From Aureibaculum marinum (lineage in GTDB: Bacteria > Bacteroidota > Bacteroidia > Flavobacteriales > Flavobacteriaceae), in NCBI RefSeq assembly GCF_003813905.1, contig NZ_RPFJ01000017.1, positions 1 to 64,000 of the forward strand: a DNA stretch of 64,000 nt, given 5' to 3'. Made by a program: the position numbers and the translations under genes. Every line of letters begins with the position of its first letter. Position 1 is the first letter of the stretch. Below are positions 18,613 through 28,651 of this stretch, piece by piece. A model generated the notes under the pieces. It was given only the letters and a program-made list of their open reading frames with translations. It searched no databases and was not told the origin of the DNA.

Positions 18613-19067
18613 TTATAGATTTTTTTAATTCTATCTAAATTTCTTTTACTATCTCTATTTTTAATTGTTTCTCTTTTGTCGTATAGCTTTTTACCTTTGG
18701 CTAAACCTATTTGTAATTTAGCCCAACCTTTGTCCGTCAAAAACAATTTTAAAGGGATTATAGTTAAACCAACATTTTGAACTTCTTTTTGTAGTTTTTT
18801 TAGTTCACGTTTATTAAGTAAAAGTCGGCGTTCACTTTTTGGTTTATGATTATAAATGTTACCGTTAATATATTCTTCTATATACATATTAATGACAAAC
18901 AATTCACCTTTATCATTAAATTCGCAAAAGCTTTCAGTTATGCGGGCTTTACTGGCTCTAATAGATTTTATCTCTGTACCAGTTAGTTGAATTCCAGCTG
19001 TATAGGTGTCTAGAATTTCATACTCATAACGAGCTTTTTTATTTCTTATATTTATATTCGGTTGCAT
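18609..19067 (-). CDS. smpB: SsrA-binding protein SmpB
   Basis: The 152-aa protein has the SmpB fold motifs IRNKKARYEYEILDTYTAGI, LTGTEIKSIRASKARITESF and the C-terminal helix-forming KRETIKNRDSKRNLDRI. It escorts tmRNA to stalled ribosomes so that the nascent chain is tagged and the ribosome released. No tmRNA gene was recognised in this window. It is the first gene of the operon with the UbiA prenyltransferase and maf; a short AT-rich gap separates it from the phosphatase gene at 19153. Confidence 0.97.
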   Translation of the reverse strand: MQPNINIRNKKARYEYEILDTYTAGIQLTGTEIKSIRASKARITESFCEFNDKGELFVINMYIEEYINGNIYNHKPKSERRLLLNKRELKKLQKEVQNVGLTIIPLKLFLTDKGWAKLQIGLAKGKKLYDKRETIKNRDSKRNLDRIKKIYK

Positions 19068-19152
19068 TGCTGCAAAATTAACTAAAATTGCAGTATTATA
19101 AAGATTAAAGGGGTAAAATTTGAGATTATAACGTAAGAGATTATAAATGAAA

Positions 19153-19653
19153 TTATTCTACATCTATCATTACATGTTCAATAAGGTCACCTTGAATGGT
19201 AACTAAATATAAATTGTCATAATCATCTTCATCCATATTTAAATATTTTCCATTACCAATTAGTTTATTTGTTAAACTGGGTATGGTATTACTATGGCCG
19301 ACTATTAGTATAGATTTACCTTTGGTTTCATTTAAAAATGAATTTAAATTTAAATTTCTAGGGTGGTATTTTTTAATTGTTAACTTTTTATTTTTAGCGG
19401 TTACCGCAGCTGTTTGAAGTGTTCTGTTATAATCAGTAGAATAGATTGCATCTAATTTTAATTCATCAAAAATGTTGCTCCATTTTTTGGCTCGTTCTTT
19501 TCCTTTTTTGCTAAGTTCTGGGTTTTTATTGTTTTTATCGCTACTATCCTTTTCAGAGTGACGAATTAAATAATAAGTTGTTTTTACTTGTTGTTGCGAA
19601 TATGCTGTTACTGTTAAAGAAAACAGTAAAATAGCCATTAGAAACTTTTTCAT
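19153..19653 (-). CDS. Secreted histidine phosphatase family protein
   Basis: A signal peptide (1-19, VTAYSQ) precedes a single phosphoglycerate-mutase-like domain. The catalytic RH motif is in YYLIRHSEKDSSD, the usual ELSKKGKERAKKW and STDYNRTLQTA follow, and the second catalytic His is in ILIVGHSNTIPSL. At 166 aa it is of normal length for the small exported members, which remove phosphate from sugar phosphates or other esters. Substrate specificity cannot be read from the sequence. Confidence 0.85.
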   Translation of the reverse strand: MKKFLMAILLFSLTVTAYSQQQVKTTYYLIRHSEKDSSDKNNKNPELSKKGKERAKKWSNIFDELKLDAIYSTDYNRTLQTAAVTAKNKKLTIKKYHPRNLNLNSFLNETKGKSILIVGHSNTIPSLTNKLIGNGKYLNMDEDDYDNLYLVTIQGDLIEHVMIDVE

Positions 19654-19804
19654 TGGGTTGGGGTTAATTAAGTTTTATTAGTATAAGTTGTTTAGCTATT
19701 AATATTAACGCACTTTTTTTAGTTTTCTTATACCAAGACTAAACCCATGAAACTTTAATGTGCTATATTTTTTTTCGAGATGGTAAGATTAATATCAAAT
19801 TAAT

Positions 19805-19823
19805 GGGCGAATATAATTCGCCC
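19805..19823 (-). terminator. Hairpin after the 19823-20281 gene
   Basis: GGGCGAAT and ATTCGCCC form an 8-bp stem around a three-base loop right at the stop codon of the minus-strand gene. There is only a weak T tract, so its strength as a terminator is uncertain. Confidence 0.45.
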
Positions 19824-20281
19824 TAAAGTTGTTTTATAGAAGGATTTGTTTCTTTTAAATAGTATCTATTTTTTATAGAATCCATTTGTTTAAAGATATC
19901 AATAAAGTTGTTATGTCTTAAATTAAATCTTTTTTCAAAGAAATCATCAGTATAGAAATCATTCATTTTAAAAGGTGTATCCATAAAAAAATCTTTCATA
20001 AAAAGACTGTCAATATTAGGAAAGTTTTTATCAAAATCTAATTTAAAATTTTCAAAGAATTCTTGCTCTAAAATGGAATCGTTTTTAATATTAGAATAAA
20101 AATAAGAGTATGTAGAATCAATACTTATTAAGTTTCCATTTTCATCATATTCTTTATGAACGCTACTACTAATTTTTGGCTGTATTGTATCTTTTTTAGA
20201 AGTGTTTTTTTGAGTTTTTTCTTGCCCCATACAATTTATTAACGAAAAAGATAACAATAGGCTAACTATTAAATTTTTCAT
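19823..20281 (-). CDS. Hypothetical lipoprotein
   Basis: The 152-aa protein has a lipoprotein-type signal (LLLSFSLINCMGQ, Cys about 17). After a Lys/Thr-rich linker come a YDENGNLISIDSTYSYFYS segment and acidic, Phe-rich helical stretches (FFENFKLDFDKNFPNIDSLF). I do not recognise a family. It lies just downstream of hsp20 on the same strand but a hairpin separates them. A periplasmic role is all that can be inferred. Confidence 0.6.
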   Translation of the reverse strand: MKNLIVSLLLSFSLINCMGQEKTQKNTSKKDTIQPKISSSVHKEYDENGNLISIDSTYSYFYSNIKNDSILEQEFFENFKLDFDKNFPNIDSLFMKDFFMDTPFKMNDFYTDDFFEKRFNLRHNNFIDIFKQMDSIKNRYYLKETNPSIKQL

Positions 20282-20307
20282 TGTTTTATGTTTTTTGATT
20301 TTAATAT

Positions 20308-20350
20308 AAATGATGATAAAGGCGAAAACTATTCGCCCTTATCATCATTT
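20308..20350 (-). terminator. Intrinsic terminator after hsp20
   Basis: Nineteen-base arms (core GATGATAAAGGCGAA/TTCGCCCTTATCATC) pair with one G-U position on the minus transcript around a five-base loop and end in a short T tract, nine bases after the hsp20 stop codon. Confidence 0.75.
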
Positions 20351-20358
20351 ATAACAAA

Positions 20359-20787
20359 TTATTTAACTTCAATTAATCTTGCTGGTTTTGGTTTTGCTTC
20401 TTCTAATTTTGGTATTACAATACTTAATTCACCATTTTTGTAAGTAGCTTTTATTTTATCGCTATCTACTACATTTTTTGGAAGATTAAAACTTCTTTTA
20501 AAAGATTGGTAACTATACTCTCTTCTTGTATAATTATCTTTAGTTTCTTCGTTTTCGGCTTCTTTTTCAGAAGAAATAGTTAACACATCATTATCTAAAT
20601 CAATCTGAAAATCTTTTTTATTCATTCCAGGAACTGCTACTTCAACAGTAAATTCATCTTCATTTTCTTTAATATTTACTGCAGGTAAACTTGTATTGGT
20701 TTTTGAAAAATTTGTAGAAGACCAATCTCTAAAAAAATCGTCAAAAATTGTTGGCAAAACAGGAATGCCATTACTTTTTACTAACAT
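20359..20787 (-). CDS. Hsp20/alpha-crystallin small heat-shock protein
   Basis: The 142-aa protein has the alpha-crystallin domain: PAVNIKENEDEFTVEVAVPG, FQIDLDNDVLTISSEKE, the SFKRSFNLP strand and the AtYKNGELSIVIPK signature, with a short C-terminal ARLIEVK tail. Small heat-shock proteins are ATP-independent holdases that keep unfolded proteins soluble for ClpB/DnaK. clpB lies about 3 kb away on the same strand. The length and ATG are standard, and its terminator is clear. Confidence 0.95.
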   Translation of the reverse strand: MLVKSNGIPVLPTIFDDFFRDWSSTNFSKTNTSLPAVNIKENEDEFTVEVAVPGMNKKDFQIDLDNDVLTISSEKEAENEETKDNYTRREYSYQSFKRSFNLPKNVVDSDKIKATYKNGELSIVIPKLEEAKPKPARLIEVK

Positions 20788-21067
20788 AATATTATTAAAT
20801 TTTAAGTTAAACTTTTATTTTAAGTGTTCCTAGTTTCTCAATTAAACCTGAGAACCAATGGAACTTAATATTTAAATTATTATTATTGTTTGTTTAGTAA
20901 ATAGCAAATAAAAGACCAATGTCGTTTTTACGAAATTTTGACAGAAAAAAATACTATAAATTAATTTTAAAAGACATTTTGTCTCTTGATTGTTAGGTTG
21001 TTATGACTTTTTTTCAGGTTAAAGTTAAATATTTATTAACCTACTTTTTTGACTTTAATATTTAGAA

Positions 21068-23440
21068 TTATTTGGTTAAGGTTTCTTGAAAAAGTTTAAA
21101 AATTCTACGGTATTCATCTTGCCAACTAGAAGCTTCAACAAAACCATGATTTTCAACAGGAAAAACAGCCATTTCCCAATTTTCTTTTTTTAATTCTATA
21201 AGTCGTTGTGACAATTGAACAACATCTTGAAAGTGAACATTTGTATCTACCATTCCATGTAAAATAAGAAGGTTTCCTTTTAAACCTTCTGCAAATTTAA
21301 TAGGAGAACTTCTGTGATAAGCTATACTATCATTAACGGGTGTATTTAAAATAGGAGCAGTATAGCCGTGATTGTAATTAGACCAATCTGCTACGGAACG
21401 TAAAGCGGCTCCACTTTTAAAAGTGTCTGGATATTTAAACATAGCCATTAAAGTAATAAAACCTCCATAAGAACCTCCATAAATGCCAATTTGATCTTTG
21501 TTAATACCTTGGTTTTTAGTAAGGTATTTGGCTCCGTCAATTTGATCGTCTAAATCTTTGCCTCCCATATGTCTATAAATACTTGTTCTCCAGTCTCTAC
21601 CATAACCAGAACTTGCTCTAAAGTCTATAGCCAATACGGTATACCCATTATCTACTAACATATTATGAAACATATATTCTCTAAAATAGGAAGACCACCA
21701 ATAATGCACATTTTGTAAATAACCGGCTCCATGTACAAAAATAACGGCAGCTCCATTATTTTTATCAGCTGTTGGTTTTAGTAGAGTAGCAGGGACTTTA
21801 GCTCCATCTCTACTTTTAAAATGTATAATTTCTGGCTGTTTCCAGCTATAGTTTTTAAATTCTTCAGTAGTTGATTGGGTTAATTGAACCATCTTGGCAT
21901 TTGGTTTATTTGGCATTAAATACAACTCCCAAGGAGTAGTATTATTAGAATAGCGAATGGCTAATTGTTTTTCATCGGGAGAAAGAGTTACTTCATGCCC
22001 TCCTTTAAGATGTGTAATTTGAGTCATTTTACCAGTTTTAATAGAAACATGATAAAAATGTTTTTCAAAAGGGCTCACCTTATTGGTTATTAAATAAAAT
22101 GATTTTCTGTCTTTACTCAATTTTGTTTCCAGTACTTCATAATTGCCTGAAGTTAAAGTTTTTATTTCTCCAGTATTTACGTTTGCAATATAGATATGAG
22201 CATACCCTGTTTTTTCAGATTTAAACCAAATTCTATTTTCATCTATCCATTCTATTCTTCCTGGAGAAAACCATCCCACTTCAGGACCTCCAATCCAAGC
22301 ATCATCATGTTGCCTATCAATGAGTTTCAGTTTTCCTGAAGACAACTCTAAATTCATTATCCATCGATCTTTATAATCTTGTGAAGTAATATTAACAACA
22401 GCTTTGTTATCTTTTGAAAAAATAGGTGACCCAATAGTTACATTTCTTGGATTTTTATACTTAGGATTAAAAATAGAATCTTTAGGAGTGTAATCTTTTA
22501 AATATGCAGGTTTATCAAAAATACCTTCAATTGAATCTGTTGTTACTTGGTAGACGGTGTCTTTTTGAATGTTGTATATCCAAGTTTCTGATGTAGCTTG
22601 TTTGATGCCTACCTTTGGCCTTGCGTTTATAGATTTGGTGTATCCACTTTGGGTTACAAAATTCGGAACCTTTGTATTTTCATTTTTAGCAGGACGAATC
22701 AAATTATAAACAACATAATTTAAATCAGGTGAAATTTTTAACCCTCTTAGCCTTTTTCCTTCGAGATAAATTGAAAGAGGTCTTTTTACTCTTAGTAATT
22801 CTTTTCTATATTCTGAAGCCTTTTGTTTATTTTTTCTTTCTGCTAAAACTTCAAAATTTTCTAATTGTTGATTTTCTAACCACTGATTTTGAATGGAAAG
22901 TCTTTTTTCTTTTTCCTCTTCTTTACCATTGATAAAATTGGTTAATTGTGTGGTAGTACCTGTTTTAATATTCCATTTAAAAATGTTAGTGTTGCTTTGA
23001 AAAACTATATATTTTTCATCTCCAGAAAATATCGGATTAGATTCATAGTTCAAAGTATTGGTAACTTGAGTTGTAGAATAATTTTTAGTGTTCATAAAAA
23101 AAATATCTCCATTTTTCTCATAGACCTTCCATTGGTAATCACTACTATAAGTACCACGATTGGTTTCGGAGATTAATTCATTAGGTGTTAATTTTTTAAT
23201 GGTTTTTGTGTTAATATCTACTTTATATCGAGAAGATAGTGTTTCTCTATCTGGATTCCAATTGAAATATATAGACTTACTATCATCTGACCAGCTGATT
23301 TGTTCGGGTAAATGGCCCACAAAATCGTTACCTTTCATTATTTGTTCTAAAGATAATGCTGATTTGTTGTTAACTTGTCCGTAACTAGTAAGACTGAATA
23401 TAAAAAAGATTAATAATAGTGTTGTTTTAGAAACATTCAT
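21068..23440 (-). CDS. S9 family peptidase (prolyl oligopeptidase/DPP4-like), secreted
   Basis: A signal peptide at MNVSKTTLLLIFFIFSLTSYGQ marks ATG 23440 as the better start; a frame nine codons longer exists. Residues to about 530 form a beta-propeller with DPP4-like repeats. The C-terminal alpha/beta hydrolase has the nucleophile elbow GIYGGSYGGFITL (Ser about 657 from this start), an Asp in HGMVDTNVHF (about 732) and a His in VENHGF (about 765), so the triad is complete. Such enzymes cleave short peptides, often after Pro or Ala, in the periplasm. It is separated from clpB by a terminator. Confidence 0.92.
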   Translation of the reverse strand: MNVSKTTLLLIFFIFSLTSYGQVNNKSALSLEQIMKGNDFVGHLPEQISWSDDSKSIYFNWNPDRETLSSRYKVDINTKTIKKLTPNELISETNRGTYSSDYQWKVYEKNGDIFFMNTKNYSTTQVTNTLNYESNPIFSGDEKYIVFQSNTNIFKWNIKTGTTTQLTNFINGKEEEKEKRLSIQNQWLENQQLENFEVLAERKNKQKASEYRKELLRVKRPLSIYLEGKRLRGLKISPDLNYVVYNLIRPAKNENTKVPNFVTQSGYTKSINARPKVGIKQATSETWIYNIQKDTVYQVTTDSIEGIFDKPAYLKDYTPKDSIFNPKYKNPRNVTIGSPIFSKDNKAVVNITSQDYKDRWIMNLELSSGKLKLIDRQHDDAWIGGPEVGWFSPGRIEWIDENRIWFKSEKTGYAHIYIANVNTGEIKTLTSGNYEVLETKLSKDRKSFYLITNKVSPFEKHFYHVSIKTGKMTQITHLKGGHEVTLSPDEKQLAIRYSNNTTPWELYLMPNKPNAKMVQLTQSTTEEFKNYSWKQPEIIHFKSRDGAKVPATLLKPTADKNNGAAVIFVHGAGYLQNVHYWWSSYFREYMFHNMLVDNGYTVLAIDFRASSGYGRDWRTSIYRHMGGKDLDDQIDGAKYLTKNQGINKDQIGIYGGSYGGFITLMAMFKYPDTFKSGAALRSVADWSNYNHGYTAPILNTPVNDSIAYHRSSPIKFAEGLKGNLLILHGMVDTNVHFQDVVQLSQRLIELKKENWEMAVFPVENHGFVEASSWQDEYRRIFKLFQETLTK

Positions 23441-23551
23441 TATAAAAAGGATTAATTTATATTTCAAAGATAATTTTTCTAATTAAACAAAACCATTATT
23501 AGTTATAGATAATTTAGTTTTTAAAGAATGTTTTATTTGATTTTAAGAAAA

Positions 23552-23587
23552 AAAAATCCTTATAACTTATATGCTATAAGGATTTTT
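23552..23587 (-). terminator. Intrinsic terminator of clpB
   Basis: Thirteen-base arms AAAAATCCTTATA and TATAAGGATTTTT enclose a ten-base loop, and on the minus strand the stem is followed by an unbroken T run. It lies 24 bases past the clpB stop codon. Confidence 0.9.
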
Positions 23588-23610
23588 CTTCAATACTAAT
23601 TATGAAAAAA

Positions 23611-26199
23611 TTACTTATTTCTAAATACTAATTTATCATCAAAGGCATCTAGTAATATATTACTATTAGCAGTTACCTTGCCTGCTAAAATTTCTTTAGA
23701 CAATTCATTAAGTACTTTACGTTGAATAACTCTCTTAATTGGTCTTGCACCAAATTGAGGATCAAAACCTTGACGAGATAAACTTTCAATGGCTTCATTA
23801 GTAGCGTCTAAAGTAATTCCTTTCTCAGCCAACATTTTTTTCAAACCATTTAATTGTAATTCTACAATTTGTTTTACTTCAGCTTCATTTAACGGAGTAA
23901 ACATTACAATTTCATCAATTCTATTAATAAATTCAGGACGAATGGTTTTTCTTAGCAATTCAATTACTTGAATTTTAGTAGATTCAGTAACTTCATCTCT
24001 ATTTTTCATATCAAAATCTTCGAAATTCCCTTGAATAATTTCAGAACCCATATTAGAGGTCATAATTATAATTGAATTTCTAAAATCAGCTAAACGTCCT
24101 TTATTATCTGTTAACCTACCCTCATCTAAAACTTGTAATAAAATATTAAAGGTATCAGGATGTGCTTTTTCTATTTCATCTAATAGTATAACAGAATAGG
24201 GTTTACGTCTCACCGCTTCAGTTAATTGTCCACCTTCTTCATAACCAACATATCCAGGAGGAGCTCCAACTAGTCTACTTACAGCATGACGTTCTTGATA
24301 TTCGCTCATGTCAATTCGAGTCATGGCACTTTCATCATCAAATAAATATTCAGCTAAAGCTTTTGCTAATTCTGTTTTTCCAACACCAGTTGTGCCTAAA
24401 AACAAGAATGAACCTACAGGTCTTTTACTATCTTGTAATCCTGCTTTTGAACGTCTCACCGCGTCAGCAACAGCTTCAATAGCTTCGTTTTGACCAATTA
24501 CACGGTTGTGTAATTCGGCTTCAAGATGTAATAGTTTTTCTCGTTCACTTTGTAACATTTTTTGAACAGGAATTCCTGTCCATTTTGCCACTACTTCAGC
24601 AATATCTTCTGCTGTAACTACTTCTTTAATTAAAGCGGTATCTTGATTTTCTTTAAGATCTTTTTGTAATTCGGCTAACTTTTCTTCTTCTGCTTTTATT
24701 TTACCATAACGTATTTCAGCTACTTTGCCATAATCACCATTACGTTCGGCTTTTTCAGCTTCTAGTTTATATTCTTCAATAGCTTTTTTAGCAGCCTGAA
24801 TTTGATCTACAACTTCTTTTTCACTTTTCCATTTAGCATAAATACCTTCACGCTCTTCTTTTAAATTGGCAATTTCTTCTTTTAAGAATTTAAGCTTTTT
24901 TTCGTCTTTTTCACGCTTAATGGCTTCAATTTCTATTTCTAATTGCATAATTTTTCTGTCTAAGACATCTAATTCTTCAGGTTTAGAATTAATTTCCATA
25001 CGCAATTTTGAGGCAGATTCATCCATTAAGTCAATAGCCTTATCAGGTAAAAAACGATCAGTAATATAACGTTGTGATAGTTCTACAGCGGCAATAATGG
25101 CATCATCTTTAATTTGTACTTTATGATGCGTTTCATATTTATCTTTAATACCACGTAAAATAGAAATTGCACTTTCTGTATCAGGTTCATCAACTATAAC
25201 TTTTTGAAAACGACGCTCTAGAGCTTTATCTTTTTCAAAATGTTTTTGATACTCATCTAATGTAGTTGCACCAATGGCACGTAATTCTCCTCTGGCTAAT
25301 GCGGGTTTTAAAATATTTGCAGCATCCATTGCTCCTTGTCCTCCACCAGCACCAACTAAGGTATGAATCTCATCAATAAAAAGTACAATTTGACCATCAG
25401 CCGAAATCACTTCTTTTACAACTGCTTTTAATCGCTCTTCAAATTCACCTTTATATTTTGCACCTGCAATTAAAGCACCCATATCTAATGAGTAAATTAT
25501 TTTCTCAGCTAAGTTTTCAGGCACATCACCTTTGACAATTCTGTGAGCTAAACCTTCTGCAATAGCAGTTTTACCAACACCAGGTTCACCAATAAGTATT
25601 GGATTGTTTTTGGTTCTGCGTGATAAAATTTGAAGAATTCTACGTATTTCTTCATCACGTCCTATAACCGGATCGAGTTTTCCTTCACTAGCTAGTTCAT
25701 TTAAATTTTTACCATATTTATTTAAAGCATTATAGGTGTCTTCTGCACCTTGGCTGGTTACTCGACTTCCTTTACGTAAATCTTTAATAGCCTCTTTTAA
25801 GCCTTTTTCAGTAATTCCATTATCTTTCAATAATTGAGCAGCATTATCTTTACCTTTAAGTATTGCTAATAGTATGTGTTCTATCGAGATGTATTCATCT
25901 TTCATCTTTTTTGCAATATTAGCAGCGTCGGTAAGCATCGTTCCTGCGTTTCTAGAGAGCATCAAATCAGCTCCAGAAACTTTTGGAAAACTAGAAATTA
26001 TGGTGTCTAATGTTTGTTTAAAAATATCAACATTTACTCCTAATTTATTTAATAAGAAAGGAGTTACGTTTTCGTCAACTTCAAAAATACCTTTTAATAT
26101 GTGAGCATTTTCTATTTGTTGTTGTCCAAAGCCTTGTGCAATCTGCTGAGCTTGTTGCACGGCTTCTTGTGCTTTTATTGTATAGTTATTAAAATTCAT
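23611..26199 (-). CDS. clpB: ATP-dependent disaggregase ClpB
   Basis: The 862-aa protein has every ClpB part: the N-terminal double Clp_N domain (about 1-150), first AAA domain with [13 protein letters not shown] (about 207), the coiled-coil middle domain (about 400-530, rich in Glu/Lys) that marks ClpB rather than ClpA/C, second AAA domain with [13 protein letters not shown] (about 607), and the C-terminal D2-small domain. With DnaK it pulls proteins out of aggregates after heat stress. It has its own terminator. I saw no clear TAnnTTTG element directly upstream, so heat-shock control through another signal is possible. Confidence 0.97.
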   Translation of the reverse strand: MNFNNYTIKAQEAVQQAQQIAQGFGQQQIENAHILKGIFEVDENVTPFLLNKLGVNVDIFKQTLDTIISSFPKVSGADLMLSRNAGTMLTDAANIAKKMKDEYISIEHILLAILKGKDNAAQLLKDNGITEKGLKEAIKDLRKGSRVTSQGAEDTYNALNKYGKNLNELASEGKLDPVIGRDEEIRRILQILSRRTKNNPILIGEPGVGKTAIAEGLAHRIVKGDVPENLAEKIIYSLDMGALIAGAKYKGEFEERLKAVVKEVISADGQIVLFIDEIHTLVGAGGGQGAMDAANILKPALARGELRAIGATTLDEYQKHFEKDKALERRFQKVIVDEPDTESAISILRGIKDKYETHHKVQIKDDAIIAAVELSQRYITDRFLPDKAIDLMDESASKLRMEINSKPEELDVLDRKIMQLEIEIEAIKREKDEKKLKFLKEEIANLKEEREGIYAKWKSEKEVVDQIQAAKKAIEEYKLEAEKAERNGDYGKVAEIRYGKIKAEEEKLAELQKDLKENQDTALIKEVVTAEDIAEVVAKWTGIPVQKMLQSEREKLLHLEAELHNRVIGQNEAIEAVADAVRRSKAGLQDSKRPVGSFLFLGTTGVGKTELAKALAEYLFDDESAMTRIDMSEYQERHAVSRLVGAPPGYVGYEEGGQLTEAVRRKPYSVILLDEIEKAHPDTFNILLQVLDEGRLTDNKGRLADFRNSIIIMTSNMGSEIIQGNFEDFDMKNRDEVTESTKIQVIELLRKTIRPEFINRIDEIVMFTPLNEAEVKQIVELQLNGLKKMLAEKGITLDATNEAIESLSRQGFDPQFGARPIKRVIQRKVLNELSKEILAGKVTANSNILLDAFDDKLVFRNK

Positions 26200-26383
26200 C
26201 TGTTGTGTTTTTTATGGTATGTGAGCAATATTTATTCCAATTGAAAAAAAGAAAATTAGCAAGACAAAATGGCTGTGATTATTGATTTTATATGACTTTT
26301 TGTCTATTTAAAAGACTTTCTGTAGTCTTTTGACTTTTATTAAAGCTATGAGCTGTAAAAGTTTTAATTCATATTAAATTGGT

Positions 26384-26391
26384 TAACTTTG
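26384..26391 (+). promoter_or_regulatory. -7 promoter element of ytxJ
   Basis: TAACTTTG matches TAnnTTTG. The transcript would begin near 26397, which leaves about 25 bases before ATG 26423 and argues against an upstream TTG start at 26411. Confidence 0.5.
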
Positions 26392-26422
26392 AATGTTCAA
26401 CTTGTAAACATTGAATTTATTT

Positions 26423-26794
26423 ATGGGAATTATTAAAAATCTATTTGGAAAGAGTAATGATAAAGCTGATTATCCTTCAATTAATTGGATACCTTTAACG
26501 GAGCATAAACAATTAACCGAAATAATACAAAACTCTAATTTGAAATATCAAGCGATATTTAAGCATAGTACGCGTTGTGGTATAAGTAGAAGTGTGTTAA
26601 AACAATTTGAACGTCAAGAGAATAATGAAAGCATAGATTTTTATTACTTAGACTTATTAAGTTACAGAGCTATTTCAGATGAAATAGTGGAAAAATTTGG
26701 TGTAATGCACCAATCTCCACAATTATTAGTAATTAAAGAAGGAGCTGTAGTGGCCCATGGCTCTCATTATGATATCATGACCATAAAAATATAA
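26423..26794 (+). CDS. ytxJ: Bacillithiol system redox-active protein YtxJ
   Basis: The 123-aa thioredoxin-like protein (from MGIIKNLFGK) carries the single-Cys active site KHSTRCGISRSVLKQFE in place of the thioredoxin CxxC and ends with the cis-Pro region HQSPQLLVIKEGAVVAHGSH. YtxJ members are thought to act as bacilliredoxin-like monothiol proteins that remove bacillithiol from protein thiols. Its presence suggests that the organism makes bacillithiol, although no biosynthesis genes are in the window. It is monocistronic, with a promoter element upstream and a shared terminator downstream. Confidence 0.9.
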   Translation: MGIIKNLFGKSNDKADYPSINWIPLTEHKQLTEIIQNSNLKYQAIFKHSTRCGISRSVLKQFERQENNESIDFYYLDLLSYRAISDEIVEKFGVMHQSPQLLVIKEGAVVAHGSHYDIMTIKI

Positions 26795-26820
26795 ATATAG
26801 TATATATAGATTTTGGTATA

Positions 26821-26856
26821 AAACTCCTATAATTTTTATTAAAATTATAGGAGTTT
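26821..26856. terminator. Bidirectional intrinsic terminator
   Basis: Perfect 16-base arms AAACTCCTATAATTTT / AAAATTATAGGAGTTT surround a four-base loop and are flanked by A and T runs. It lies between the converging ytxJ and OmpA-family genes. Confidence 0.9.
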
Positions 26857-26877
26857 TAATGTTTTAGCTAAGATTAT

Positions 26878-27858
26878 CTATTTTACTATCAATTCAACTC
26901 TTCGTGCAAAGTCAAATGAAGAATTGGTTTTGTCTAGATCTTTTCCTTTAAATTGTATAGTGATTTTATCTGGACTAACACCTAATTCAATCAATTTATC
27001 AAAAACTGTTTGTGCTCTTTTTTCTGAAAGAGAATTGTCATAGTCGACAGTTGTATTAGCAGTGTTCGATGCAAATCCTATCAGGGTTATCTTGTGTTCA
27101 GGATTGGCCTTTAGGTAATTTACAATTTTAGTAATGGCGTTTAAACCTGTTGATTTTATTTCGTATTTATTATTGTCAAAAAACACATATTCATTTTGGC
27201 TATAAATACTATCATTTACTTTAGTGATATAATTGTTTATAACTGGTTTTTCTATAATTGTTTTAGTGCTATCAATAATAATAGGTTCGGTATCTTTAAC
27301 AGACCAGTCGATATGATCCTTGTTTCCTAGAGTATATGAAATACCTAAGTTAATACCATAAGAATTTGTTGTGTAAAGATCACTTTCTTGAATATCATTA
27401 ATACCAGTAACAATATTTAGAGAAGCTTTTAAAGCGATTTTTTTATTAAGTTTATATAAATTATCTATACTTGCAGTTAAGTGAAAATTACCATTATCTC
27501 TAAATATTTGAGGCTGATGTACTTTGTGTAAATAGGTAAAATCTCCACCTACACCTAATAATATAGTATAGGCTTTGGTAAAGTCTTCAAAATTTAACAC
27601 TCTACCAACATTAACTATTCCCTGAAGATTTGCAGAGTAATAATTTTCTAGACTTTGGGTGTATGTTGCAGATGCTCTTACTCCAAATTTATTATTGAGC
27701 ATGTATCTTCCTCCTAAATTGTAGTTTGCAAAACTAAAAGAGTATACATCTTGAATTTGTGTAATTCCAATGGAGGGCTCTAATGTAAATTTACTATACT
27801 CTTGAGAGTACATTGTAGTTGCTAACATTAAGAATGTTGCTAAAATCATTTTTTTCAT
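26878..27858 (-). CDS. OmpA family outer-membrane protein
   Basis: The 326-aa protein has a signal peptide (1-18, TTMYSQ), an N-terminal beta-barrel (about 20-185) and a C-terminal OmpA/MotB peptidoglycan-binding domain (about 220-326). The latter shows VFFDNNKYEIKSTGLNAITK, the HKITLIGFASNTANTTVDY signature and SEKRAQTVFDKLIELGV with the closing FARRVELIV. Such proteins tie the outer membrane to the cell wall. It is monocistronic, with a terminator downstream and a long upstream region. Confidence 0.9.
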   Translation of the reverse strand: MKKMILATFLMLATTMYSQEYSKFTLEPSIGITQIQDVYSFSFANYNLGGRYMLNNKFGVRASATYTQSLENYYSANLQGIVNVGRVLNFEDFTKAYTILLGVGGDFTYLHKVHQPQIFRDNGNFHLTASIDNLYKLNKKIALKASLNIVTGINDIQESDLYTTNSYGINLGISYTLGNKDHIDWSVKDTEPIIIDSTKTIIEKPVINNYITKVNDSIYSQNEYVFFDNNKYEIKSTGLNAITKIVNYLKANPEHKITLIGFASNTANTTVDYDNSLSEKRAQTVFDKLIELGVSPDKITIQFKGKDLDKTNSSFDFARRVELIVK

Positions 27859-28242
27859 AGGGGTAAACTTTATTTATATTAATTAATATAATTTTGGTAT
27901 AGTTTACTTTTAATGTAGTATAAACCATACAAATATGCTATAGAGCTACATGAATAGTTTACATGAGCTAAATAGTTAATGTATAGGTTGGGTAAGTTGG
28001 TTGTATATACAACAATTTAAAACTGAAAATTCCTACCTTATTGGTTTTGATTTTTTTTTCACAGCTAAAATTTAAAGATTTTAAGTTTTATTTTAGTGGC
28101 TTTTATGCTGAATAAAAGATATTAACATGACATGTAAATGTGTTATTTCAGCGGATTAATGTTTGAAAACGGTATTACAAAATTGATTTTTATTTTTAGT
28201 AAGTTTTGTAGTGTATAATGAAAATATAGGATAAGTATATAG
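27859..28242. other. Intergenic region upstream of the OmpA-family gene
   Basis: This 384-bp AT-rich stretch has no coding frame that I can support. It must contain the OmpA-gene promoter on the minus strand; CATATTTG near 27930 (minus) is one mismatch from TAnnTTTG. The short palindrome GTATAAACCATAC at about 27919-27931 overlaps that point and could be an operator, but support is weak. Confidence 0.35.
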
Positions 28243-28641
28243 TTAATTTGTTGGAGCTAAAAAGGTAAATGGATAATAAGGTATGTTTCGCAATATCCAA
28301 AAAAGCAATAGTATTGCTAGAGCAATTAAAAGTACTTTTTTGTTGTTTAAAATACTTTTAAAATTTGTCTTAAAAATACTATTACTCAAAACTATTCCAT
28401 AATGATAAAGTAATGCTAATACCCCTAATATTAGCATAATATTTTGTTTTAAGGCAGCTAAAAAATTACCATGAACCAAATTGTGAATAGCACGTTGGCT
28501 TCCGCATCCTGGGCAATACACCCCAGTAGTATCATAGAGAGGACATCTTAATATAAAACCAATTTCGTTTGGAAATACTATAAAATAAAATAATGCTATT
28601 ACTCCTGAAAGTAATAGCATTAAGTAGTGTTTTAGTTTCAC
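28243..28641 (-). CDS. DUF2752 membrane protein
   Basis: The 132-aa protein has three to four transmembrane helices. The first loop carries the DUF2752 signature CPLYDTTGVYCPGCGSQRAIH, with Cys-x-Gly-Cys-Gly followed by Gln-Arg and His. The family has no known function; the invariant cysteines next to a helix suggest metal or heme-like binding or a redox role, which is speculation. It is the last gene of a minus-strand operon with a CCC-motif protein (10 bp away), another DUF2752 protein and a lipoprotein. Confidence 0.8.
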   Translation of the reverse strand: MKLKHYLMLLLSGVIALFYFIVFPNEIGFILRCPLYDTTGVYCPGCGSQRAIHNLVHGNFLAALKQNIMLILGVLALLYHYGIVLSNSIFKTNFKSILNNKKVLLIALAILLLFWILRNIPYYPFTFLAPTN

Positions 28642-28651
28642 TTGTTTGAAT

